From: VBDM01 sp041493345 | Lineage (GTDB): Bacteria; Pseudomonadota; Gammaproteobacteria; Burkholderiales; SG8-39 | Direction: 5' to 3' | Assembly (NCBI GenBank): GCA_041493345.1 | Contig: JBGPYQ010000100.1 | Location: 1 to 11,022 of the forward strand | Length of the DNA: 11,022 nt | Shown: piece by piece, positions 1 to 7,529 of the stretch | Layout of the letters: each line of letters starts with the position of its first letter | Position numbering within the stretch: the first letter of the stretch is position 1 | Position numbers and translations under genes: made by a program | The notes under the pieces: model-generated | The model's input: only the letters and a program-made list of their open reading frames with translations | The model's database searches: none | Told to the model about the DNA's origin: nothing

Positions 1-3000
1 CCGCCGCTGTCCGGCCGGATCTCGAAGCTCTCGAGCAACACCGGGAAACGCCATTCCAGGATTTCCGGATCGGTGAGCCGCGAATTGGTCATGTGCGTTT
101 GCACGGCGTCCGTTCCGTCAAAACCCCGCGGCATGCCGTTTGCCCCGCCGAAGCGGATTCCCGCGCCTGAACCGCCCGCGACCGTCTCGTAATACTGGTA
201 CTCGTCATCGCCGAAAGTGAAATTGTTCATCGTGCCGCAGGAAGCGGCCATCACGCCCAGAGCGCCATAAAGCGCGTCGGTCACGCATTGCGACGTTTCG
301 ACGTTGCCGGCGACGACCGCCGCGGGGTAGCGCGGCCGCAGCATCGAGCCTTCCGGAATGATCACCTTGAGCGGCTTGAGGCAGCCCGCGTTCATCGGGA
401 TCTCGTCATCGACCAGGGTACGGAAAACGTACAGCACGGCCGCCATGCACACCGCCGAAGGCGCGTTGAAATTATCCGGAAGCTGCGCCGAGGTTCCGGT
501 GAAGTCGATGATCGCGCTGCGCGCCGCGCGGTCGACGGCGATCTTCACGCGGATCACGGCGCCGTTGTCCATCCGGTAGGCGAATTCGCCGTCCGCCAGG
601 ACGTCGATCACGCGCCGCACCGCCTCCTCGGCGTTGTCCTGCACGTGCCGCATGTAGGCATGCACGACCTCGAGCCCGAAGTGCTGCACCATCTGCCGAA
701 GCTCCTGCACCCCCTTCTCGTTGGCCGCGATCATGGCGCGCAGGTCGGCCATGTTCTGGCGCACGTTGCGCACCGGGTACGGTCCGGAGCGCAGCAGCGC
801 AATGGTCTCGGATTCGCGCAGCCGGCCTTCCTCCACCAGCAGGAAGTTGTCGATCAATACGCCCTCCTCCTCGACCACCTTGCTGTCCGGGGGCATCGAT
901 CCGGGCGTGGTGCCGCCGATGTCGGCGTGGTGGCCGCGAGAGCCGACGTAGAAGAGTATTTCCTTGCCGGCGTCGTCAAATACCGGCGTGATCACGGTCA
1001 CGTCCGGCAGATGCGTGCCGCCGTTGTAGGGCGCATTGAGCGCGTAAATGTTGCCGGCCTTCATCCGGCCGCGGTTATCGCGGATGACCGTCTGCACGCT
1101 CTCGCCCATCGAGCCCAGGTGCACCGGCATGTGGGGAGCGTTGGCGATGAGGCTTCCGTCCCGGTCGAAAATCGCGCAGGAGAAGTCCAGCCGCTCCTTG
1201 ATGTTGACCGAGTAGGCGGTGTTGGCCAGACGCAGGCCCATCTGCTCGGCGATGGACATGTAGAGGTTGTTGAATATCTCGAGCTTCACCGGATCGACGC
1301 TCGTGCCCACGGCAGTCTCCCGCGGCAAAGCCTGCACCCGCGTGATCACGAGGTGATTCAAGGGCGTCACTTCGGCCCTCCAGCCGGGCTCGATCACGGT
1401 CGTGGCGTTTTGCTCGGAAATGATCGCCGGACCCGAGATCCGGTCACCGGGGAGGAGCGCCTCGCGCTGGAATACGGGCGTGAGGTACGCCCGGCCGCCT
1501 GTATGCATCGTTACCTGCTCCGCCGGCTTGGGCTCGCCCTTCGCGCGCGACACCCTTGCGGCGGCTTCGGCGGGCCCCTGTGCCGCGCCGACGGCCTCGA
1601 CCGAGACTGCCTCGGCAATCAGTTCCCGGTCCGGCATCAAAAAACTGTAGCGCCTGCGATACGCCGACTCGAACCGCGACACCATGTCGGGCAGGCTGCC
1701 GAATTCGACGATCAGGGTGGAGTCGGTACCGTCGTAGCGCAGATGAACGCGGCGCAAGATGCGGATGTGCCCGGCCGGAAGGTGCTGGGCCAAAAGCTCC
1801 TCGCGCGCCGAGCCCGCAAGCTTCAGCAGCACGGATTCGAGGATGCCGAGATGCTCCGCCGCAAGACCGACCTCGACCGCCACTTCGCGCATGGCCGTCA
1901 CGTCCGCGAGCCCCATTCCGTAGGCCGAGAGCACACCGGCCAGCGGATGAATGAATACCCGCGTCATGCCGAGCGCATCGGCCACGAGGCAGGCGTGCTG
2001 GCCCGCCGCGCCGCCGAAGCAGCAAAGCGTGTATTCAGTCACGTCGTGGCCGCGCTGCACCGAGATCTGCTTGATGGCGTTCGCCATGTTGCCGACCGCG
2101 ATGTCGATGAAGCCTTCGGCCACCTGTTCCGGCGTGCGCGTGTCTCCGGTGGCGCGGCGGATCTCTTCGGTGAGCCCGGAAAACTTGCCTCGGACTTCGG
2201 CTTCGTCCAGCGCCTCGTCGCCTCCGGGTCCGAAAACGGCGGGAAAGAACTTCGCCTGGATCTTGCCGAGCATGAGGTTGCAGTCGGTGACGGTCAGCGG
2301 ACCGTTCCTGCGGTAGCTCGCCGGGCCCGGATTGGCGCCGGCCGAATCCGGGCCGATTCGGTAGCGCGACCCGTCGAAATGCAGAATCGAGCCGCCGCCC
2401 GCCGCAACCGTATGGATGCTCATCATCGGCGCGCGCATGCGCACGCCCGCCACCTGCGTCTCGAACGCGCGCTCGAACTCGCCGGCATAGTGCGACACGT
2501 CGGTGGAAGTGCCGCCCATGTCGAAGCCGATGATCTTGCCGAACCCGGCGGCAAGCGAAGCGCGCACCGCCCCGACCACTCCGCCGGCCGGGCCGGAGAG
2601 AATGCTGTCCTTGCCGGCGAAGCGCCGCGCGTCGGTGAGGCCGCCGTTCGATTGCATGAACATCAGGCGCACGCCGCGCAGTTCGGAGGCGACCTGATCG
2701 ACGTATCGCCGCAGGATCGGCGAGAGATAGGCATCGACCACCGTGGTATCGCCGCGCGAAACGAGCTTCATGAGGGGACTCACTTCGTGCGACACCGATA
2801 CCTGGGCATAGCCGATGGCGCGCGCGAGCGCGGCGGCCTCTTTCTCGTGCTCCTGGTAGCGGTAGCCGTGCATGAACACGATCGCTACCGAGCGGTAGCC
2901 CTCGCGGTACGCGGTTTCCAGTTCGCGGCGGGTCCTGTCCGCGTCCAGGGGAACGAGCACATCGCCGTGCGCGCCGATACGCTCATCCGCTTCGATGACT

Positions 3001-3371
3001 TTCGCATACAGCAGCTCGGGCAGCACGATATGCCGGTCGAACAGCCGCGGCCGGTTCTGGTAGCCGATGCGCAGAGCGTCCCGAAAGCCGCGCGTGACGA
3101 GGAGCAGCGTCCGCTCGCCCTTGCGCTCGAGCAGCGCATTGGTGGCGACCGTCGTACCCATCTTGACCGCCTCGATTTTCTCGACGGGAATGGGCGCGCC
3201 GGGCGCGACCTCGAGCAGCCGGCGGATCCCCTCGACGGAGGCATCGCCGTATCGCCCGGGATTTTCGGAGAGCAGCTTGAGCGCGACGATGCGGCTGTCG
3301 GGACGGCGCGCGACGATGTCCGTGAAAGTCCCGCCGCGGTCGATCCAGAATTCCCAGCGGCCGGCGATCAT
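1..3371 (-). CDS. oplA: 5-oxoprolinase (ATP-hydrolysing), fused HyuA/HyuB type; 3' end cut by window edge
   Basis: Reading the minus strand from ATG at 3371 gives about 1,123 stop-free codons that continue past the left edge. The family enzyme opens 5-oxo-L-proline to L-glutamate using ATP, in the cytoplasm. The N-terminus carries the actin-fold phosphate motif DRGGTFTD (residues 11-18), then MGTTVATNALLER, GYQNRPRLFD and SGPAGG (about 259-264). The second phosphate motif, DMGGTSTDVSHY, lies at about 284-295. The HyuB half begins near residue 692 (VDPVKLEIFNN) with no stop or restart between the halves, so this is the single-chain form, unlike two-gene hydantoinase pairs. Known proteins of this kind are about 1,200 residues, so perhaps 80 C-terminal residues are missing; the frame leaves the window inside the conserved RPDSGG motif. 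The start is chosen because FWIDRGGTFTDI normally sits about ten residues in; no clear Shine-Dalgarno is visible. It is divergent from the FAD/TRAP genes. N-methylhydantoinase is the main alternative; the motif set fits oxoprolinase better. Confidence 0.93.
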   Translation of the reverse strand, partial: MIAGRWEFWIDRGGTFTDIVARRPDSRIVALKLLSENPGRYGDASVEGIRRLLEVAPGAPIPVEKIEAVKMGTTVATNALLERKGERTLLLVTRGFRDALRIGYQNRPRLFDRHIVLPELLYAKVIEADERIGAHGDVLVPLDADRTRRELETAYREGYRSVAIVFMHGYRYQEHEKEAAALARAIGYAQVSVSHEVSPLMKLVSRGDTTVVDAYLSPILRRYVDQVASELRGVRLMFMQSNGGLTDARRFAGKDSILSGPAGGVVGAVRASLAAGFGKIIGFDMGGTSTDVSHYAGEFERAFETQVAGVRMRAPMMSIHTVAAGGGSILHFDGSRYRIGPDSAGANPGPASYRRNGPLTVTDCNLMLGKIQAKFFPAVFGPGGDEALDEAEVRGKFSGLTEEIRRATGDTRTPEQVAEGFIDIAVGNMANAIKQISVQRGHDVTEYTLCCFGGAAGQHACLVADALGMTRVFIHPLAGVLSAYGMGLADVTAMREVAVEVGLAAEHLGILESVLLKLAGSAREELLAQHLPAGHIRILRRVHLRYDGTDSTLIVEFGSLPDMVSRFESAYRRRYSFLMPDRELIAEAVSVEAVGAAQGPAEAAARVSRAKGEPKPAEQVTMHTGGRAYLTPVFQREALLPGDRISGPAIISEQNATTVIEPGWRAEVTPLNHLVITRVQALPRETAVGTSVDPVKLEIFNNLYMSIAEQMGLRLANTAYSVNIKERLDFSCAIFDRDGSLIANAPHMPVHLGSMGESVQTVIRDNRGRMKAGNIYALNAPYNGGTHLPDVTVITPVFDDAGKEILFYVGSRGHHADIGGTTPGSMPPDSKVVEEEGVLIDNFLLVEEGRLRESETIALLRSGPYPVRNVRQNMADLRAMIAANEKGVQELRQMVQHFGLEVVHAYMRHVQDNAEEAVRRVIDVLADGEFAYRMDNGAVIRVKIAVDRAARSAIIDFTGTSAQLPDNFNAPSAVCMAAVLYVFRTLVDDEIPMNAGCLKPLKVIIPEGSMLRPRYPAAVVAGNVETSQCVTDALYGALGVMAASCGTMNNFTFGDDEYQYYETVAGGSGAGIRFGGANGMPRGFDGTDAVQTHMTNSRLTDPEILEWRFPVLLESFEIRPDSG

Positions 3372-3469
3372 GTGAACTTGCGCGAAATGCAACTCGAACG
3401 AGCGGCGTTTGATACCATGAGCGCACTCTTGCGGGGCCGGTGAATCATAGCACGCGCGTCTTCTGGCCA
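3372..3469. promoter_or_regulatory. Divergent intergenic region with the likely promoters of oplA and the FAD/TRAP set
   Basis: These 98 bp separate the start of the minus-strand oxoprolinase from the start of the plus-strand FAD oxidoreductase, so both transcripts must be initiated here or further upstream. On the plus strand, TGATACCAT at 3410-3418 resembles an extended -10 element, but no good -35 lies at the right distance. A short inverted repeat, CTCG-AA-CGAG, sits at 3393-3402 and could be half of an operator. Neither signal is strong. The role as a shared control region is inferred from the divergent layout; no regulator gene is present in the window. Confidence 0.35.
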
Positions 3470-4573
3470 ATGGAAACTGCTGACTGCGTAGTCATCGGAG
3501 CCGGCGTGGTGGGCCTCGCCATTGCGAGATCACTCGCGCTCGCAGGACGCGAGGTGATCGTACTCGAGGGCGAAAGCTCGATCGGCACGGGCACCAGCTC
3601 GCGCAACAGCGAAGTCATCCACGCGGGGATCTACTACCCGCCCGGATCGCTGAAGGCGAAGCTGTGCGTCGCCGGCAGACTCGCGCTTTATCCTTTTCTT
3701 GCCGAGCACGGCGTGCCGCACCGCCGCTGCGGCAAGCTGATCGTCGCGACCGCGCCCGGCCAGATTTCCGCGCTGGAAAAAATCCGCGCACAGGGCAAAG
3801 CCAACGGCGTATCCGGCCTGCGTCTGCTGTCCGCGGCGCAGGCCGCGGCGCTGGAGCCCGAGCTCGCCTGCGCGGCGGCGCTGGAATCGCCCTCGACCGG
3901 AATCATCGACAGCCACGGCTTCATGCTCGCACTGCGCGGGGAAGCCGAGGGCCGCGGCGCGATGCTTGCGTTCCGCAGCCCGGTGATCGGGGGAAGGACG
4001 CCAGGGACCGGAATCGAGCTCGATATCGGCGGAGCCGAGACCATGCACTTGAGTGCGCGCACCGTCGTCAACAGCGCCGGCCTGACCGCCCAGGCCGTTG
4101 CCGGCCGCATTCAGGGATTCCCGCCGGAGAAAGTGCCACCCTGTCATTACTGCAAGGGCAACTACTTCGCCCTTTCGGGACGCTCTCCGTTCAATCGCCT
4201 GATCTACCCGGCGCCCGAATCCGCCGGACTCGGCGTGCACCTCACGCTCGACCTGGCCGGACAGGCACGCTTCGGCCCGGACGTGGAGTGGATCGACCGC
4301 ATCGGATACGATGTCGATGCGCGCCGCGCGGACAGCTTTTATCACGCGATCCGGAGCTACTGGCCCGGACTGAAGGACGGCGCATTGCAGCCCGCCTACT
4401 CCGGGATCCGGCCCAAGATCCATGCGCGCGGCGAGCCGGCGCGCGACTTCCTGATCCAGGGCCCGCGCGATCACGGCGTGCCGGGCCTGGTCAACCTGTT
4501 CGGAATCGAATCCCCGGGGCTGACCGCGGCGCTTGCCATCGGCGACTACGTCGGCGAACTGCTCGCCGGTTGA
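3470..4573 (+). CDS. FAD-dependent oxidoreductase, L-2-hydroxyglutarate oxidase (LhgO)-like
   Basis: The 367-residue protein belongs to the D-amino-acid-oxidase/glycerol-3-phosphate-dehydrogenase (DAO) fold. The FAD-binding motif GAGVVG is at residues 10-15 and the ribose-binding acid E33 closes the second strand. SSRNSEVIHAGIYYPPGSLKAK (about 43-64, shown only by this block) is the signature shared with L-2-hydroxyglutarate oxidases, as are NSAGL at 201-205, GIRPK at 312-316 and NLFGIESPGLTAALAIG at 342-358. Known members oxidise L-2-hydroxyglutarate to 2-oxoglutarate and pass electrons to quinone. This protein is shorter than E. coli LhgO, so another 2-hydroxy acid is possible. The start at ATG 3470 is preferred over GTG 3440 because it puts the FAD motif near the N-terminus, as in relatives; no strong Shine-Dalgarno supports either. 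The TRAP genes follow 55 bp later on the same strand, which suggests a shared transcript and a role in using the imported acid. Family is firm; substrate is inference. Confidence 0.88.
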   Translation: METADCVVIGAGVVGLAIARSLALAGREVIVLEGESSIGTGTSSRNSEVIHAGIYYPPGSLKAKLCVAGRLALYPFLAEHGVPHRRCGKLIVATAPGQISALEKIRAQGKANGVSGLRLLSAAQAAALEPELACAAALESPSTGIIDSHGFMLALRGEAEGRGAMLAFRSPVIGGRTPGTGIELDIGGAETMHLSARTVVNSAGLTAQAVAGRIQGFPPEKVPPCHYCKGNYFALSGRSPFNRLIYPAPESAGLGVHLTLDLAGQARFGPDVEWIDRIGYDVDARRADSFYHAIRSYWPGLKDGALQPAYSGIRPKIHARGEPARDFLIQGPRDHGVPGLVNLFGIESPGLTAALAIGDYVGELLAG

Positions 4574-4614
4574 CGCACAGGCCGGCGGTCTGACAAACTG
4601 CTCCGCTCAGCCTT

Positions 4615-4620
4615 GGGAGG
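4615..4620 (+). promoter_or_regulatory. Ribosome binding site of dctP
   Basis: GGGAGG ends eight bases before ATG 4629. It is the clearest Shine-Dalgarno in the window. It decides the start of the TRAP binding protein at 4629 rather than at the in-frame upstream codon at 4533, which lies inside the preceding gene. A high translation level fits an abundant periplasmic receptor. Confidence 0.75.
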
Positions 4621-4628
4621 ATGAGATC

Positions 4629-5597
4629 ATGGATACGAGATCACTTGCAGCGGTCGTGCTGGCGCTGGCCAGCTCCCTGGCGCTGGCGCAGACCCGGTGG
4701 GACATGCCCACGCCCTACCCCGACGGCAACTTCCACACCCGGAACGTGCGCCAGTTTGCCGAAGACGTGGCCAAGGCAACCGGCGGCAAGTTGCAGATTC
4801 AGGTGCATTCGAACGGCGCGCTGATCAAGCACCCCGAAATCAAGCGCGCGGTGCAAACCGGACAGGTTCCGATCGGCGAGCTGCTGATCTCGGTGCTCGC
4901 CAACGAATCGCCGCTGTTCGCCTTTGATTCCAATCCTTTCCTCGCCAACAGCTACGCCAAGCAGGCGAAGATGTGGCTCGTCGCGCGGCCGTATCTCGAG
5001 AAGCGCCTGGATTCGCAGGGCATCAAGCTGCTCTATTCCGTGCCGTGGCCGCCGCAGGGCGTCTACGCGAAAAAGGAAATCAACTCGGCCGCCGACCTGA
5101 AGGGCGCCAAGTTCCGCACCTACAGCCCGACCACCGCGCGGCTGGCCGAGCTCATGGGGGCGATCCCGACCACAGTGCAAGTCCCCGATATTCCACAGGC
5201 GTTCAAGACGGGCCTGGTCGACTCGATGATCACCTCGGGCGCAACCGGCGTGGACACCCAGGCGTGGGATTACCTTTCCCATTACTACGACACGCAGGCG
5301 TTCCTGCCGCAGAACATGGTGGTGGTGAATAAGGACGCGTGGAGCAAGCTGAGTGACGCCGAGCAGAAGGCTGTCCTCGATGCCGCCAAGTCGGCCGAGG
5401 CGCGGGGGTGGAAGACGAGCGAAGCCGAGAACGAGGGCTACGTAAGGACCATGGCTTCGCACGGAATCAAGATCATGAAGCCTTCGGCAAAGCTCACCGC
5501 CGAATTCGAGACGATCGGCAAGCAGATGGCGGATGAGTGGGCAAAAAAAGCCGGCGCGGAGGGCGAGGCGATCCTCAAGGCGTTTCAGGCCAGGTAA
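4629..5597 (+). CDS. dctP: TRAP transporter periplasmic substrate-binding protein (DctP family)
   Basis: This is the 322-residue soluble receptor of a tripartite ATP-independent periplasmic transporter. Residues 1-20 form a signal peptide: a short charged start, a hydrophobic LAAVVLALASSLALA core and an ALA|Q cleavage site. The mature protein has the DctP-family layout: a PTPYPDGNFHTRNVRQFAEDV start, the HSNGALIKHPEIKRAVQTG block (about 60-78), and KFRTYSPTTARLAELMGA (161-178). The arginine at 163 is in the position that clamps the substrate carboxylate in this family. VPDIPQAFKTGLVDSMITS (185-203) is also typical. The arginine implies a carboxylate ligand. The divergent oxoprolinase and upstream hydroxyacid oxidase make 5-oxoproline or a 2-hydroxy acid candidates, but the binding pocket cannot be read from sequence alone. 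A strong ribosome binding site precedes it, and the two membrane subunits follow within 11 and 3 bp. Confidence 0.94.
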   Translation: MDTRSLAAVVLALASSLALAQTRWDMPTPYPDGNFHTRNVRQFAEDVAKATGGKLQIQVHSNGALIKHPEIKRAVQTGQVPIGELLISVLANESPLFAFDSNPFLANSYAKQAKMWLVARPYLEKRLDSQGIKLLYSVPWPPQGVYAKKEINSAADLKGAKFRTYSPTTARLAELMGAIPTTVQVPDIPQAFKTGLVDSMITSGATGVDTQAWDYLSHYYDTQAFLPQNMVVVNKDAWSKLSDAEQKAVLDAAKSAEARGWKTSEAENEGYVRTMASHGIKIMKPSAKLTAEFETIGKQMADEWAKKAGAEGEAILKAFQAR

Positions 5598-5608
5598 TCC
5601 CGCCTCCC

Positions 5609-6139
5609 ATGCGCGGGGCGCTCGATCTGCTGTACAAGGCGTCGGGCCTCCTGGCCGGATTTTTTTTGGTGGCGATCGCCGTCCTGACGGCGGCGCAGAT
5701 CGTCGGCCGGCAATTCGGATTCGCCGCGTATTCCTACGACGACTTTGCCGGATTCAGTCTCGCGGCGAGCTCCTTCCTCGGCCTCGCATTCACGTTCCGC
5801 GATAACGAGCACATCCGCATGACGCTGCTGGTGCATCACGCGCACGGCGGCGTCCGGCGCGCGCTCGATCTGCTTTGCCTCGCCACGGCCGCGCTCCTGG
5901 TCGGATACTTCGCCTGGTATGCGTGCGACATGACGCTCATCTCGTACAGCCTGCACGACGTATCGCAGGGCCTCGTTGCGGTCCCGCTGTGGATTCCCCA
6001 GTCGGGCATGGCGCTGGGCCTGCTAGTTCTCTTCGTCGCGGTGGCCGACGACCTCGTCGCGGCGCTGCGCGGCCGCAGCACTTCCTACGAAATCGCACAG
6101 ACCCGCAAGACCGAAGCAGTGCCGGGTTTCGAGCGCTGA
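5609..6139 (+). CDS. dctQ: TRAP transporter small permease subunit (DctQ family)
   Basis: The 176-residue membrane protein has four predicted helices at about residues 12-34, 46-64, 85-107 and 130-150, as expected for the small TRAP subunit. The conserved loop after helix 2, FRDNEHIRM (63-71), is a DctQ hallmark. WIPQSGMALG leads into the last helix, also typical. DctQ pairs with DctM to form the membrane domain that docks the loaded binding protein and uses a sodium gradient. The start at ATG 5609 lies 11 bp after the dctP stop; only a weak AGG lies upstream, so translation is probably coupled to dctP. The frame is also open upstream to 5537, but that part overlaps dctP and encodes a basic, non-family extension. 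An eight-T run at 5660-5667 within helix 1 encodes Phe-Phe and keeps the frame intact. Confidence 0.92.
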   Translation: MRGALDLLYKASGLLAGFFLVAIAVLTAAQIVGRQFGFAAYSYDDFAGFSLAASSFLGLAFTFRDNEHIRMTLLVHHAHGGVRRALDLLCLATAALLVGYFAWYACDMTLISYSLHDVSQGLVAVPLWIPQSGMALGLLVLFVAVADDLVAALRGRSTSYEIAQTRKTEAVPGFER

Positions 6140-6142
6140 TCC

Positions 6143-7450
6143 ATGGAACCGTGGATCATCTCCGTAGTGCTGCTCACGGCACTCGCCGCCTTCCTGATTG
6201 CCGGCGTCTGGATCGCTCTCACCCTGCTCGGCGTGGGTTGGGTCGCAATGGCGCTTTTCACCGCCTCGCCGCCGGGCAGCCTGATGGCCACCACGGTGTG
6301 GGGCTCGAGCACCAGCTGGGCGCTCACCGCGCTGCCGCTGTTCATCTGGATGGGCGAAATCCTGTTCCGCACGCGCATCTCGGAGGACATGTTTCGCGGC
6401 CTCGCGCCGTGGATGGCCCCGCTGCCGGGCCGGCTGATGCATTGCAACGTCGTCGGCTGCGGCATCTTCGCCGCGATTTCAGGCTCCTCCGCCGCCACGG
6501 CTGCGACCATCGGCCGCATCACCATCCCGGAGCTGCGCAAGCGCGGCTACGACGAGAGCATGGCGGTCGGATCGCTCGCGGGCGCGGGCACGCTCGGCCT
6601 GCTGATCCCGCCTTCGATCATCATGATCGTGTACGGCGTCGCCGCGGACGTATCGATTGCACGCCTGTTCGTCGCGGGGGTGCTACCGGGGATCATGCTG
6701 ATGCTGATGTTCTCCGGATGCATTATCGCCTGGGCGCTGCTCAATCCGGGAAAGACACCGCCGCGCGACGAATTCACCACCCTCGGCAAGAAGATTTACG
6801 CGGCACGCTACCTCATCCCGGCGGTGCTGCTCATCGGCGCCGTGATCGGCTCGATCTATACCGGCGTCGCCACGCCGACCGAGGCCGCGGTCATCGGCGT
6901 TGCCGGGGCGCTGGTGCTCGCTGCGGTGTCCGGCTCGCTCAACTGGAAGAATTTCGGCGCAAGCGTGATGGGCGCCACCCGAACTTCGTGCATGATCGCC
7001 TTCATCCTCGCCGGCGCGGCCTTTCTCACCGTCGCGATGGGTTTCACCGGAGTGCCGCGAATCCTGGCGAGATGGATCGGCGATCAGGCCTTTTCAGCCT
7101 GGCAGCTGATCGCGGTGCTAACCGTGCTGTATATCATTCTGGGCTGCTTCATAGACGGCATCTCGATGGTCGTGCTCACGTCCTCGGTGATCCTTCCCTC
7201 GGTGAAGGCGGCGGGCATCGACCTGCTCTGGTTCGGAATATTCGTCGTGCTGGTGGTCGAAATGGCGCAGATCACGCCGCCGGTCGGCTTCAACCTGTTC
7301 GTGCTGCAGGGGCTCACCGGAAAGAACATGTTCTACGTGGCGCGCGCCTCGCTGCCCTTCTTTTTCCTGATGGTGCTGGCCGTCGCGATCATCTGGCAGT
7401 TCCCCGAGGTCGTCACTTACCTGCCGGGCAAGATGTTCAAGCTCGGCTGA
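6143..7450 (+). CDS. dctM: TRAP transporter large permease subunit (DctM family)
   Basis: The 435-residue, highly hydrophobic protein has the length and about twelve membrane segments of the large TRAP subunit, which carries the substrate and sodium path through the inner membrane. Family blocks are in order: WALTALPLFIWMGEIL (59-74), GSSAATAATIG (114-124), the LAGAGTLGLLIPPSI hairpin (145-159), TPTEAA (244-249), the DGISMVVLTSSVILP hairpin (338-352) and ITPPVGFNLFVLQ (377-389). The two repeated hairpin blocks are the inverted-repeat halves of the elevator domain. It starts 3 bp after the dctQ stop, with no room for a separate promoter, so the three TRAP genes form one unit. The C-terminus is complete, ending shortly after the last hydrophobic segment. 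No anomaly is seen. Confidence 0.95.
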   Translation: MEPWIISVVLLTALAAFLIAGVWIALTLLGVGWVAMALFTASPPGSLMATTVWGSSTSWALTALPLFIWMGEILFRTRISEDMFRGLAPWMAPLPGRLMHCNVVGCGIFAAISGSSAATAATIGRITIPELRKRGYDESMAVGSLAGAGTLGLLIPPSIIMIVYGVAADVSIARLFVAGVLPGIMLMLMFSGCIIAWALLNPGKTPPRDEFTTLGKKIYAARYLIPAVLLIGAVIGSIYTGVATPTEAAVIGVAGALVLAAVSGSLNWKNFGASVMGATRTSCMIAFILAGAAFLTVAMGFTGVPRILARWIGDQAFSAWQLIAVLTVLYIILGCFIDGISMVVLTSSVILPSVKAAGIDLLWFGIFVVLVVEMAQITPPVGFNLFVLQGLTGKNMFYVARASLPFFFLMVLAVAIIWQFPEVVTYLPGKMFKLG

Positions 7451-7529
7451 ACCGGCGGATCCCTCGCCTTCCGGCGTCGCCGCAGAACCGGCTCCAAGAC
7501 CCGGGCCGGTCAGGCTATCATTGAGCGCC
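7451..7529 (+). promoter_or_regulatory. Spacer between dctM and nnr, possible weak promoter
   Basis: This 79-bp gap is the largest between the plus-strand genes from the TRAP set onward and separates catabolic from housekeeping function, so a promoter for nnr is plausible. TATCAT at 7516-7521 resembles a -10 element, but it lies only eight bases before the ATG at 7530 and has no convincing -35, so a transcript from it would be nearly leaderless. No Shine-Dalgarno sequence is evident. I see no hairpin followed by a T-run, so termination after dctM is not supported and readthrough is possible. Confidence 0.2.

Noticed and set aside
288..3443. Very long plus-strand open frame (1,051 codons) opposite oplA
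   Set aside because: Its product is rich in Arg, His, Asp and Ala with no recognisable domain, while the opposite strand encodes a continuous oxoprolinase with all family motifs. It is an antisense shadow caused by high GC.
3440..3469. Upstream GTG start for the FAD oxidoreductase
   Set aside because: It would add ten residues before the FAD-binding strand that relatives lack. ATG 3470 gives the standard N-terminus.
4533..4628. Upstream in-frame start for dctP
   Set aside because: It overlaps the preceding gene and would bury the signal peptide. GGGAGG at 4615-4620 points to ATG 4629.
7451..7510. Terminator after dctM
   Set aside because: Only short GC-rich complementarities are present, with no stable hairpin plus T-run.
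5875..7524. 549-codon plus-strand frame overlapping dctQ and dctM
   Set aside because: It is out of frame with the well-supported TRAP membrane subunits, and its His/Arg-rich translation is typical of a shadow.
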